Assembly (NCBI GenBank): GCA_964515335.1
Contig: CAZETS010000004.1
Coordinates: 1-64,000, forward strand
Direction of reading: 5' to 3'
DNA: 64,000 bases
Origin: TMED88 sp964515335
Lineage (GTDB): Bacteria > Myxococcota_A > UBA9160 > UBA4427
This document shows, piece after piece, positions 26,287 through 34,700 of the stretch. The notes beneath the pieces are model-generated. The model had not been told where the DNA came from. It saw only the letters and a program-made list of their open reading frames with translations, and searched no databases. The position numbers were made by a program, and so were the translations under genes. Positions within the stretch are counted from its first letter, which is position 1. The number at the start of each line of letters is the position of its first letter.

Positions 26287-27656
26287 CAGTGGGCTCCCCC
26301 GTGCTCCTTCTCGTGGATGATCAGCTCCTTGACCTCGCTGATGGCGATCACCGGGAACGCCTTCAGGAAGAGCAGGAACCACATGGAGAACCAGCAGAAG
26401 CTGCCGACCAGCACCGACAGCTCGACCGGACTCACGATGTAGAGCCCCCAGGCGCCGGGCACGAACTCACGCGAGGTCGACGTGATGATGATGACGTAAC
26501 GCTCGAACCACATCCCCAGATTGATGAAGAAGCAGAGGATGAAGAGAAACGGGATGTTGGTCCGCAGCCGTTTGAACCAGAGCAACTGTGGAAAGACCAC
26601 GTTGAAGAAGATCATGCACCAGGTCGAGAACCAGTATGGCCCGAAGGCACGCAGCCAGAACGAGGTCTGCTCGGGCTCGACGCCGCTGTACCAGGCGATG
26701 AAGTACTCCATGATGTACGCGTAGCCGCAGATCGTCGAGGTCAGCAGGATGAACCGCGACATGTTCTCGAAGTGGTAGTCGGTGAGGTAACGCTCCAGCC
26801 GGAAGATCCGCCGCACCGGAACCAACACGTTGATCACCATCGCGAAGCCGCCGAAGACGGCGCCAGCGACGAAGTAGGGGGCGAAGATGGTGGCGTGCCA
26901 TCCCGGCACGACCGACATCGCGAAGTCCCAGGACACCACCGAGTGCACCGAGAGGACGAGCGGCGTGGCCAGGCCCGAGAGGTGCAGGACGGCGCGGCTG
27001 TGCGCCTTCCACTGCACGCCCGTGCCCTGCCAGCCGAGAGCCAGCACCGTGTAGACGATCTTCTTGATGCCGGTGGCGCGGTCACGCGCCATGGCGATGT
27101 CGGGAATCAGGCCGATGTAGAAGAATACGATCGAGATCAACATGTAGGTGTTGATCGCGAACACGTCCCAGAGCAGCGGGCTCTTGAAGTTGACCCAGAG
27201 CGCCCGCTGATTCGGATAGGGCAGCAGGTAGTAGAGCTTCCAGAGCCGGCCCAGGTGCAGCACCGGAAAGAGCACCGCGGTGAGCACCGCGAAGACCGTC
27301 ATCGCCTCGGCGCCGCGGTTGACGGCGTTGCGCCATTTGGCGCGGAACAGGAAGAGGATCGCCGAGATCAACGTGCCGGCATGGCCGATGCCGATCCAGA
27401 ACACGAAGGTGACGATGTAGAGGCCCCAGAAGACCGGCGCCTGGTAGCCCGCGACGCCGAAGCCCCAGTAGGTCTGGTAGGCGAGTGCAAGGAACGCCTG
27501 GACGACGCCGAGCACCACGAGCGTGAGCGCGATGAACCAGGGCCACTGGAAGCCCTTGGTCACGGCCATGATGTCGACGTTGGCTCGGGAGTCGCGCGGC
27601 ACCGGCGGCGGTGTCATCGCGTCGGCCACGGCGGTAGCGGGAGGCGGCGGCGCCAT
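26286..27656 (-). CDS. actC: Alternative complex III subunit ActC (NrfD/PsrC-like)
   Basis: Main quinol-binding membrane subunit, 456 residues with about ten helices. Recognisable segments are GHAGTLISAILFLFRAKWRN, VLHLGRLWKLYYLLPYPNQR, HLSGLATPLVLSVHSVVSWDFA and GYAYIMEYFIAWYSG, all standard for ActC. Conserved His and Glu residues on the periplasmic side (HAG, HLGR, EYF) are expected to take part in quinol oxidation. The ATG overlaps the actB stop; the Pro-rich N-terminus is a cytoplasmic tail. Confidence 0.95.
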   Translation of the reverse strand: MAPPPPATAVADAMTPPPVPRDSRANVDIMAVTKGFQWPWFIALTLVVLGVVQAFLALAYQTYWGFGVAGYQAPVFWGLYIVTFVFWIGIGHAGTLISAILFLFRAKWRNAVNRGAEAMTVFAVLTAVLFPVLHLGRLWKLYYLLPYPNQRALWVNFKSPLLWDVFAINTYMLISIVFFYIGLIPDIAMARDRATGIKKIVYTVLALGWQGTGVQWKAHSRAVLHLSGLATPLVLSVHSVVSWDFAMSVVPGWHATIFAPYFVAGAVFGGFAMVINVLVPVRRIFRLERYLTDYHFENMSRFILLTSTICGYAYIMEYFIAWYSGVEPEQTSFWLRAFGPYWFSTWCMIFFNVVFPQLLWFKRLRTNIPFLFILCFFINLGMWFERYVIIITSTSREFVPGAWGLYIVSPVELSVLVGSFCWFSMWFLLFLKAFPVIAISEVKELIIHEKEHGGAH

Positions 27657-30640
27657 CAGTGCGATCCCTCGTGGTCATCGCGCTCGACTTGCGCGAGGTA
27701 GGTGATTGCCGGCCGGGTATTCAGGTACTGCAGAAGGTGGAAGGCGCGATTCGGCTCGTCGGCCGCCTTCGCAAGCGCGCTGCCGTCGTCCCGCCAGTTG
27801 CCGAAGGTGATCGCGTTGGTCGGACAGGACTGCTGGCAGGCCGTGACGACCTCGCCGTCCCGGATGTCGCGATCCTCGTTCTTGGCCGTCTGGCGAGCCG
27901 TCTCGATCCGCTGGACGCAGAACGAGCACTTCTCCATCACGCCCTGCTGTCGCACGGTGACGTCGGGATTGAGCATGAGACCGAGCAGGCCGGGGAAGTT
28001 GCGGTTGCCGTAGTCCCAGTAGTTGAAGCGCCTGACCTTGTAGCTGCAGTTGTTCGCGCAGTAGCGCGTGCCCGCGCAGCGGTTGTAGACCATGGCGTTC
28101 ATGCCCTCGACGTTGTGGTACGTCGCCAACGTCGGGCACACACCCTCGCAGGGCGCCGCGCCGCAGTGCTGGCACGGCAACGCCACGTGCCGCACGTCGA
28201 GCTCGCCGAGCTTCTCGCGATCGGGGATGGGGCGCCGCTCGAGGCCGCCCGTCTGGTCGCCTTCGCCGATGTAGCGCTCGATGCGCAGCCAGCTCATCTC
28301 GCGGTGCTGGATGGCCTGGGTCTCGCCGACCACCGCGACGTTGTTCTCCATGTAGCAGGCCGCCACGCAGGCGCTGCAGCCGTTGCAGCGGTCGGAGTCG
28401 ACCGCCATGCCCCAGCGATAGGGCTGGTCGGGATCGGCGTCGTAGGCCGGATCGAAGGTGTGCGGCGGCCCGTCGTGGTGCCCACCGCCATGGCCGTCCC
28501 CGTGATCGTCGCCGTGCCCGGCCAGCTCGGCGAGCGTCACCTTCTGGGCGAGCCCGCGGCCGCGCTGGTTGTCGGTCCACTGCGAGAGGGCCAGCCGGCG
28601 GAACTTCCCGGCGCTGGCGAGCGAGGCGTTCGTGCCCAGCCACACCCGGCTGCCGTTCGCGTCGGAGCTGGCGGGCAGCACGCCGGTCACGTTGACGCCG
28701 CGCGCCTCGCCGGGCGCGCCGTCGTTGGCCATCGACGCGTACTGGCCGACGCTGTGGCCCTGCCCGATCGGGATCGCGATGGCGTCCTCGCGAATGCCGC
28801 CGCGCGGGAACACCGATGCGTCGATCGTGCCGGCGGCGGTGGTCACCGACACCACGTCACCGAACCCGACGCCCAGCGACTCGGCGGTCGCAAAGCTCAT
28901 CTCCACCCAGCTGTTCCACGAGAGCTTGGTGACCGGGTGCGGGATCTCCTGCAGCCAGGGCAGCGCCGCGCCGCGCCCGTCGCCCAGAAACGAGTGCGGG
29001 AAGGCGATCAGCGTATGGGCGCCGGAGCCCTCGAGCCGGGCCGGCGAGAAGCGCACGTCGGCCAGGCCCGCTCCGATCGAGACAGGCGCCGCCGTGCCGG
29101 CCGAGAAGACGCCCCCGCGGCCCAGCGCGTCGCGCCAGTTCGTGTCGGACCACGCGGCCTCGAGGACCTGGCGGAACGACCCCTGCGGCAGGTCACCGCC
29201 GACACCCCGTCCCAGCGCCAGCAGCGTGTCGCCGACGGCCTGGGTGTCGAGCAGCGGCCGCAGCGTCGGCTGCACGAGCGAGCGCACGCCGGGGCGCGGC
29301 GCCGCATCCCCCCAGGTCTCCATCGCCGAGTGGTCGGGCAGCACGTAGTCGGCGGCCTCGGCGGTCTCGTCCGCGAGCGAAGCGAAGGAAACGACCGTGT
29401 CGACGTTCGCCATCGCCTCGGCGAAGCCCGGCAGCGAGTAGACGGGGTTGGCGTCGTGAACGAGCAGCACCGCAACGCGACCGCCCTGCATGGCGGCGAG
29501 CAGGTCCTGCAGCTCGCTCATCGAGGCCGGCGCCGTCCCCTGGGTCTCGGGCGGCACGACGATCGACGTGCCCACGGCGCCGAGCACGGCGTTCAGCAGC
29601 ATCACGGCCGTGGCCGTGGCCGTGGCGTTGGAGGCCGCGTAGGCGGCGCCCGGCGGCAGCACCAGCGGGCTCTTCGCGTGCAGCAGCTGTTCGACGAGGG
29701 CGTCGAGGTCGGCCTTCGGCACGTCGGCGGCCGCGGCGGCCGTAGCGGTCGTCACGCTGCCGAGGAAGGCGTTCACCGCCGCCGCGTCCACGCCGTCGGG
29801 CAGGCCGCGCCGGTCGATGACGGCGCGCGCGAGCGCGAGCGCGACGTCGCCCTGGCTGCCCGCGCGGGCGGGGATCCACTTGTCACCGTTGGTCGTGGTG
29901 AGGTCGAGCCTGGGCACGACCGAGACGAGCCGCGTACCGCCTCCGGAGTGCTCGTTGACGTCGCGCGCGTCGGCGAACTGCCTGGAGTTCTCGGTGGGCG
30001 AGAGGCCCGTGTCGAGGAAGTCCGAGCCGAGGTCGACGATGAGGTCCGCGCGACCGACGTCGATGATCGGCAGGGACGCGACGCCGAGGGCGGCCCGGGT
30101 GCCGGCCCGCAGCGCGTCGTGAGCGAACGGCTCGTAGACGATGCGCTGCGCGCCTGCAGCCGCCGCGAAGTCGTCGATCACCGAGCCCAGGGTGGGGCCG
30201 ACGGGTCCACCGAGGATCACCGTCTTCCCGCCCGAAGCCTTCAGCTTCGCGACGATGGCCGCCTGGGCGGAGTCGCGGTCGGTCGGCGCGAGGGCGCCGC
30301 CGGCGCCGCGCTTCAGCGGACCCGGATAGCGGTCGGGGTGATAGGCGCGACCGAGCGAAGCCTGGCCCCGGCTGCACAGCCGCCCCTTGTTGATCGGGTG
30401 GTCGGGGTTGCCCTCGAGCTTGATGGGCCGGCCCTCGCGGGTCTTCACGTGCAGCCCGCAGGCCACCGGGCACTCGGTGCAGGTCGAGGCGTACTCGACC
30501 GCGACGCCCGGCGTGACCGACTCGGGCTGGACCACGTAGGGAACGAGGCTCTCCACCGGGTCCGAGCACGCCGTGGTGGCGGCAGCTCCGGCTCCGACGC
30601 CGACCAGCTTCAGGAAGTCACGGCGATCGAGGTCGGTCAT
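27656..30640 (-). CDS. actB: Alternative complex III subunit ActB (molybdopterin-like/iron-sulfur fusion)
   Basis: A 994-residue periplasmic subunit made of a molybdopterin-oxidoreductase-like domain that in this family lacks molybdenum, fused to a four-cluster ferredoxin domain. A Tat signal (DRRDFLKLVGVG) precedes a TACSD lipobox-like Cys. Iron-sulfur motifs in the C-terminal part are CNGCSACVAAC, CQHCGAAPCEGVCP, CAGTRYCANNC and CSFCVQRIE with CQQSCP. Between the two domains, about residues 703-726, is a His/Asp-rich linker (GHGDDHGDGHGGGHHDG). The ATG overlaps the actA stop as ATGA. It carries electrons from the quinol site toward the cytochrome subunits. Confidence 0.95.
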   Translation of the reverse strand: MTDLDRRDFLKLVGVGAGAAATTACSDPVESLVPYVVQPESVTPGVAVEYASTCTECPVACGLHVKTREGRPIKLEGNPDHPINKGRLCSRGQASLGRAYHPDRYPGPLKRGAGGALAPTDRDSAQAAIVAKLKASGGKTVILGGPVGPTLGSVIDDFAAAAGAQRIVYEPFAHDALRAGTRAALGVASLPIIDVGRADLIVDLGSDFLDTGLSPTENSRQFADARDVNEHSGGGTRLVSVVPRLDLTTTNGDKWIPARAGSQGDVALALARAVIDRRGLPDGVDAAAVNAFLGSVTTATAAAAADVPKADLDALVEQLLHAKSPLVLPPGAAYAASNATATATAVMLLNAVLGAVGTSIVVPPETQGTAPASMSELQDLLAAMQGGRVAVLLVHDANPVYSLPGFAEAMANVDTVVSFASLADETAEAADYVLPDHSAMETWGDAAPRPGVRSLVQPTLRPLLDTQAVGDTLLALGRGVGGDLPQGSFRQVLEAAWSDTNWRDALGRGGVFSAGTAAPVSIGAGLADVRFSPARLEGSGAHTLIAFPHSFLGDGRGAALPWLQEIPHPVTKLSWNSWVEMSFATAESLGVGFGDVVSVTTAAGTIDASVFPRGGIREDAIAIPIGQGHSVGQYASMANDGAPGEARGVNVTGVLPASSDANGSRVWLGTNASLASAGKFRRLALSQWTDNQRGRGLAQKVTLAELAGHGDDHGDGHGGGHHDGPPHTFDPAYDADPDQPYRWGMAVDSDRCNGCSACVAACYMENNVAVVGETQAIQHREMSWLRIERYIGEGDQTGGLERRPIPDREKLGELDVRHVALPCQHCGAAPCEGVCPTLATYHNVEGMNAMVYNRCAGTRYCANNCSYKVRRFNYWDYGNRNFPGLLGLMLNPDVTVRQQGVMEKCSFCVQRIETARQTAKNEDRDIRDGEVVTACQQSCPTNAITFGNWRDDGSALAKAADEPNRAFHLLQYLNTRPAITYLAQVERDDHEGSH

Positions 30641-31473
30641 CAGTAGTGGCACCTCAGGCAGTCGATCTGTGCGTCGTTCTGGCGGTGGCAGTTGATGCAC
30701 CAGCCCATCTCGGGCTTCTTGACGGGTACGCCGTACTTCCAGAATTCGTCGGGTGTCACGTAGACCTTGTCCATCTCCTCGATCGGCCCGTGGCAGCGCT
30801 GGCACTCGATGTCCGCTTCGATGTGCCGGTTGTGACGGAACTGGACGTGCTCGGGAAGGCGGTAGACCTGCTGCCACTCGATCGGCGTCTGCTCCTCCCA
30901 GTGCTGCTTGAGGATCCGGATGCCCTCGATCTCGTCGTACTGAGGCGGGAACTGCGCGTGGCATCCCATGCAGACCTCGACCGACGGAACGCCGGCGGAC
31001 GCCGAGCGATCCGTGCCCGAATGGCAGTACTGGCAGTCGATCTGGAAGTCTCCCGCGTGGTGCTTGTGGCTGAACGGAATCGGCTGCAGCGGCCCGGGCG
31101 CTTCGGGATCCCACGCCTCCTGGGCACTCACGCACGCCTCGCGCGAAGGCCACTGGCCCGCGAACTCGGGCGGGATCTCGATGCGCAGCGTCGGGTCGTG
31201 TGCCTGGCGGAAGCGCAGCTCGTGCGCCTCGCAGACGCTGGTCGCGACGAGCAACTCGCCGGAGGGCGCCGCGTGCGCCTCTTCTTCGTGTGCGTGCTCA
31301 CCGCCTGCAGCGAACGCCGGCGCTGCCCAGAGCGCGAGCAGCACCGCACAGGTCGCGGCCATCGCTGACGCACGCACACCTGCCGAAGCGCGCGTGATGG
31401 CACCCGCCAAAGGAACTCCGGCCTGGCGGGCGGTGGCCAATTCGATTCGAGGCGCGTCTCGGGTCGGGCTCAT
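30640..31473 (-). CDS. actA: Alternative complex III subunit ActA, pentaheme cytochrome c
   Basis: Periplasmic multiheme cytochrome with five CXXCH sites (CQYCH, CMGCH, CQRCH, CINCH, CLRCH), the last only one residue from the C-terminus. Hydrophobic AATCAVLLALWAAPAFA near residues 39-55 is the signal or anchor, followed by a His/Glu-rich stretch (GGEHAHEEEAHA). The family's FSHKHHAGDFQIDCQYCH is present. The start shown is an ATG giving 277 residues with a 37-residue basic leader; a GTG or ATG closer to the hydrophobic segment (31377 or 31362) is equally plausible because none has a good Shine-Dalgarno. It is the first gene of actABCDEF. Confidence 0.9.
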   Translation of the reverse strand: MSPTRDAPRIELATARQAGVPLAGAITRASAGVRASAMAATCAVLLALWAAPAFAAGGEHAHEEEAHAAPSGELLVATSVCEAHELRFRQAHDPTLRIEIPPEFAGQWPSREACVSAQEAWDPEAPGPLQPIPFSHKHHAGDFQIDCQYCHSGTDRSASAGVPSVEVCMGCHAQFPPQYDEIEGIRILKQHWEEQTPIEWQQVYRLPEHVQFRHNRHIEADIECQRCHGPIEEMDKVYVTPDEFWKYGVPVKKPEMGWCINCHRQNDAQIDCLRCHY

Positions 31474-31597
31474 GCGCGAAGTCTGTGCCCCTGAAAAGCG
31501 TCCGGCCCGGGCAACGCGGCGACAGCGCAGGCCCGCGCGGGCCGGACATGACGGTGGACCGCGACCGGGAGCCGTGAACGCGACGGCGCCTCTCCGA

Positions 31598-31623
31598 TTC
31601 GAGCGCGTTCGAGCGCGTTCGAA
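31598..31623. repeat. Three TTCGAG/TTCGAA iterons with 10-bp period
   Basis: TTCGAG at 31598, TTCGAG at 31608 and TTCGAA at 31618 are joined by CGCG spacers, putting the same face of three sites on one side of the helix. The position upstream of actA suggests a regulator-binding array for the act operon. This is a visual pattern only. Confidence 0.4.
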
Positions 31624-31991
31624 AAAGGCGACCGCCGACAGCCTCGACGACCCTCGAGCACGGGGTGGATCCACATGCGCCGCGAACGGACGTAAGCCCG
31701 AAAAGCTCGCGGCGCCGCGCGCTTGATAACACTGCGCCCGAAGGCCCGTCAAGCGCACACGGGCTGAGTTTCGTGTGGGCCTCTCGGCCCACCAACGCAT
31801 CGAATGGTTGCAGCGCGATCGACCGAAGGCCCATCACGCATGACGCTCACCGGCTGCCTTTTCCCCTCGCCTCCACCGCGGGCCCTCGTCGGCCGGATCG
31901 AGCGCGCCGGGCGGCGCGAGACCCCGGGGCCCTGGCTTTTCGCGGCGTTTTCGCATGGCGGATCGATCGTTCGCAGGCGGGGCCCACCACC

Positions 31992-32018
31992 CCGGGGCTC
32001 ATGAGATAGGCTCTGGCG
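31992..32018 (+). repeat. Degenerate third copy of the 27-bp element
   Basis: The stretch GATGAGATAGGCTCTGGC-like core (ATGAGATAGGCTCTGGC at 32001-32017) matches the element at 14652 and 58365 in its central and right parts, about 20 of 29 positions overall. TAGGCT at 32007-32012 could act as a -10 box for the gene starting at 32024. Confidence 0.4.
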
Positions 32019-32023
32019 TCATC

Positions 32024-33115
32024 ATGATCGACTTCGAGCCGAGTGAGGAGCAGGCGCTGGTCGTCGAGACCGTGCGCCAGTTTGCCGACAACGAAATCAG
32101 GCCCCGGGCCCGCGAGTGCGACGAGTCCGGGCAGCTGCCCGCCGAGGTGCTGAGCGCCGCCCACGAGCTGGGGCTGGTGGCCAACGGCCTGCCCGAGCGA
32201 CACGGGGGCGGAGGCGAGCCCTCGGCGATCCTCGGGGTGCTGATCGCCGAAGAGCTCGCCTGGGGCGATCTCTCCACGGCGCTGGGCATTCTCAGCCCGT
32301 CACTGCTCGGGGTGCCGGTAGCCCGCTTCGGGACGGACGCGCAGCAGCAGCGCATCCTGCCCACGCTCTGCGGAGAGCGCTTCGTGCCCGGCGCGCTGGC
32401 GATCGTCGAGCCGCGCTTCGATTCGGACGCGCTGCGCCCCAGCACCACCGCCAAGCGTGACGGCGACGAGTACATCCTCGACGGGGCCAAGTGCCAGGTG
32501 CCCTGGCTCGACGGCGGTGAAGAGGTGCTCGTGATCGCCGCAGAGAACGGCGCCGCCCAGGCCTACCTCGTCCCGCGCGGGGCCGAGGGGCTCCAGGCAA
32601 GCCCCGAGCAGAACCTTGGCACCCACGCCCTGCCCCTGCACGAACTCACGCTCTCGGGCGTCCGCGTCCCGGCCGAGAACCGCCTCGGCGGCGAGGCCGG
32701 CGCCGGCGTGCGCGAAATCGTCGACCGCGGGCGCATCGGCCTCGCGGCGGCCGCCATCGGCATGGCACGCGCGGCCTTCGAGGTTTCGCGCGAGTACGCG
32801 AAGGAGCGCGAGACCTTCGGGGCGCCCATCGCCACCCGACAGTCGATCGCCTTCAAGATCGCCGACATGGCGATCGAGATCGACGGCGCGCGGATGCTCG
32901 CCTGGGAGGCCGCCTGGGCGCTCGACCAGGGCCGCGACGTCACCCGGCTCGCCGCCCTCGCCTACGGCCAGGCGCGCCGGGTCGCGCTGCGCGTGGCCGA
33001 CGACTCCGTGCAGGTCTTCGGCGGCCACGGCTTCATTCGCGACTACCTGCCCGAGATGTACCTGAGAAACGCCGGCGGACTCACCAGCAGCTTCGAGGCG
33101 CTGACCCTCGTCTGA
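32024..33115 (+). CDS. Acyl-CoA dehydrogenase-like flavoprotein, shortened C-terminus
   Basis: FAD-dependent acyl-CoA dehydrogenase fold, 363 residues. The N-terminal helical domain (FEPSEEQALVVETVRQFADNEI), middle beta domain and C-terminal helices with RETFGAPIATRQSIAFKIADM and QVFGGHGFIRDYLPEMYLRNA are clear. Two features differ from canonical enzymes: the substrate/FAD strand reads AIVEPRFDSD instead of TEPxAGSD, and the protein stops at SSFEALTLV where the family continues YEGTxQIxR, so the usual catalytic Glu region is altered and about 20 residues are missing. It may use another base or act with the next dehydrogenase as a partner subunit. The start ATG has little leader. Confidence 0.85.
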   Translation: MIDFEPSEEQALVVETVRQFADNEIRPRARECDESGQLPAEVLSAAHELGLVANGLPERHGGGGEPSAILGVLIAEELAWGDLSTALGILSPSLLGVPVARFGTDAQQQRILPTLCGERFVPGALAIVEPRFDSDALRPSTTAKRDGDEYILDGAKCQVPWLDGGEEVLVIAAENGAAQAYLVPRGAEGLQASPEQNLGTHALPLHELTLSGVRVPAENRLGGEAGAGVREIVDRGRIGLAAAAIGMARAAFEVSREYAKERETFGAPIATRQSIAFKIADMAIEIDGARMLAWEAAWALDQGRDVTRLAALAYGQARRVALRVADDSVQVFGGHGFIRDYLPEMYLRNAGGLTSSFEALTLV

Positions 33116-33168
33116 CGCGCCACCGCGCCTCGCAGTCGCACTCGCACTCGCAGAAAGAAGAGCCCAGC

Positions 33169-34404
33169 ATGCCGATCTCGTTCGAGCTCACCGAGAACAG
33201 CCGCATCGCCAAGGACCACTACCACCGGATCGCCCACGAGCAGATGCGGCCGATCTCGCGCAAATACGACGAGGAGGAGCACGCTCTCCCGCGCGAGTGG
33301 GTCGACTTCTGGTGGAAGACCGGCCGCGAGGGACCGCCCATCGATGTCGCCAAGCCCCAGGACGGCATGGTGACCGTCTGCATCCAGGCCGAGGAGATCT
33401 GCTACGGCGACTGCGGGCTGTATCTGCGAATGCCGACGCCCGCGCTCGGCGGCTCGGCGGTGAGCGCCGCCGGCACCCCCGAGCAGAGGGAGCAGTTCCT
33501 CTCGCCTTTCCGCGGCGACGGTCGGCCGATCTGGGGCGCCATGGCGATCACCGAGCCCTCCGCCGGCTCGGACGCGGCCGCCATCGAGACGACCGCCGAG
33601 TGGGACGAGGCCACCGAGGAGTGGATCATCAACGGCAACAAGATCTTCTGCACCGCCGGCGAGCAGGCGGCCACCGAGGACGGCGGCATCGTGGTGGTCT
33701 GGGCCACCATCGACAAGAGCGCCGGGCGCGGGGGCATCAAGTCGTTCGTCGTCGAGGCCAACACCCCCGGCATGACGGTGATCGGCTGCGAAAAGAAGAT
33801 GGGAATCCGCGCGTCGGACACGGCGACGCTGCGCTTCGAGAACTGCCGGGTCCCCAAGGGACACCTGCTCGGCTCGGCGGAGGTCAAGAAGAAGAAGAGC
33901 GACGGCCCCAAGACCGGCGACAAGGGCTTCAAGGGGGCGATGGCGACCTTCGACGCCAGCCGCCCGATCGTCGCCGCCATGGCGGTCGGGGTGGGCCGCG
34001 CCTCGCTCGACTTCCTGAAGGATGAGCTCCTGCGGCAGGGCGTAGAGATCCGCTACGACGCGCCGCCCCGGGAGCTGACCGCCCTCGAGCGGGACGTGAT
34101 CGAGATGGAGGCCGACCTGCAGGCCGCGCGGCTGCTCACCTGGCGGGCGGCCTGGATGATGAACAAGGGGCGCCCCAACAACCTCGAGGCGTCGGCCGCC
34201 AAGGCGAAAGCGGGCCTCGCGGTGACGCGGATCTGCCAGAAGGCCGTCGAGCTGCTCGGCCCGGTGGGCTACTCGCGCAAGATCCTGGTCGAGAAGTGGT
34301 TTCGCGACGCCAAGATCAACGACATCTTCGAGGGCACCCAGCAGATCAACCAGCTCATCGTCGCCCGGCGCGTGCTCGACTATCCGTCGGCGATGCTGCG
34401 CTGA
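33169..34404 (+). CDS. Acyl-CoA dehydrogenase
   Basis: FAD-dependent acyl-CoA dehydrogenase of 411 residues catalysing alpha,beta-desaturation of an acyl-CoA. Canonical sites are present: AITEPSAGSD (about 125-134), KIFCTAG, the helix CQKAVELLGPVGYSR and the catalytic Glu in IFEGTQQINQLIVARRVL. An unusual Lys-rich insertion (SAEVKKKKSDGPKTGDKGFKG, with the run interrupted only by Ser/Asp) lies near residues 240-260. It starts 53 bases after the shorter dehydrogenase, so the two probably form an operon and perhaps a heteromer, as in several sterol side-chain enzymes; that is inference. Confidence 0.92.
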   Translation: MPISFELTENSRIAKDHYHRIAHEQMRPISRKYDEEEHALPREWVDFWWKTGREGPPIDVAKPQDGMVTVCIQAEEICYGDCGLYLRMPTPALGGSAVSAAGTPEQREQFLSPFRGDGRPIWGAMAITEPSAGSDAAAIETTAEWDEATEEWIINGNKIFCTAGEQAATEDGGIVVVWATIDKSAGRGGIKSFVVEANTPGMTVIGCEKKMGIRASDTATLRFENCRVPKGHLLGSAEVKKKKSDGPKTGDKGFKGAMATFDASRPIVAAMAVGVGRASLDFLKDELLRQGVEIRYDAPPRELTALERDVIEMEADLQAARLLTWRAAWMMNKGRPNNLEASAAKAKAGLAVTRICQKAVELLGPVGYSRKILVEKWFRDAKINDIFEGTQQINQLIVARRVLDYPSAMLR

Positions 34405-34435
34405 GCGCGCCCGATCCAACCAGGAGATCCGACCG

Positions 34436-34690
34436 ATGCCGATCAGCGAAGAGCTTCTCGAGATCCTCGTCTGCCCCGAGACCCGGCAGCCGGTCGCCCC
34501 GGCCCCGCAGGACCTGATCGAACGCCTCAACGGCGAGATCGAAGCGGGCAGCCTCCGCAACCGCGGCGGCGACAAGGTCACCGAGAGCATCGGCGAGGGC
34601 CTGCTGCGCGAGGACGGGAAGGTCCTCTACGTGGTGGACGACGGCATCCCCGTGATGCTGATCGAGGAGTCCATCGAGCTCACCGGCTGA
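34436..34690 (+). CDS. Trm112-like small protein (UPF0434-like)
   Basis: An 84-residue Trm112p-fold protein, MPISEELLEILVCPETRQPV at the start and GKVLYVVDDGIPVMLIEE at the end. Members of this family bind or activate methyltransferases and other enzymes. The first zinc-knuckle half (CPxC) is reduced to CPETR with no second Cys, so it is probably not a zinc protein. The ATG follows CAGGAGAT at good spacing. It stands 31 bases after the acyl-CoA dehydrogenase and is likely cotranscribed. Confidence 0.82.
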   Translation: MPISEELLEILVCPETRQPVAPAPQDLIERLNGEIEAGSLRNRGGDKVTESIGEGLLREDGKVLYVVDDGIPVMLIEESIELTG

Positions 34691-34700
34691 CCGCGCCGCG

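Larger units (their letters stand above)
31474..32023. other. Divergent intergenic region between actA and an acyl-CoA dehydrogenase
   Basis: About 550 bases with no supported gene. It contains three TTCGA sites spaced ten bases apart (31598-31623) some 125 bases upstream of actA, and a degenerate copy of the GAGATAG-CTCTGGC element just before the acyl-CoA dehydrogenase. Both promoters presumably lie here. Confidence 0.55.
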
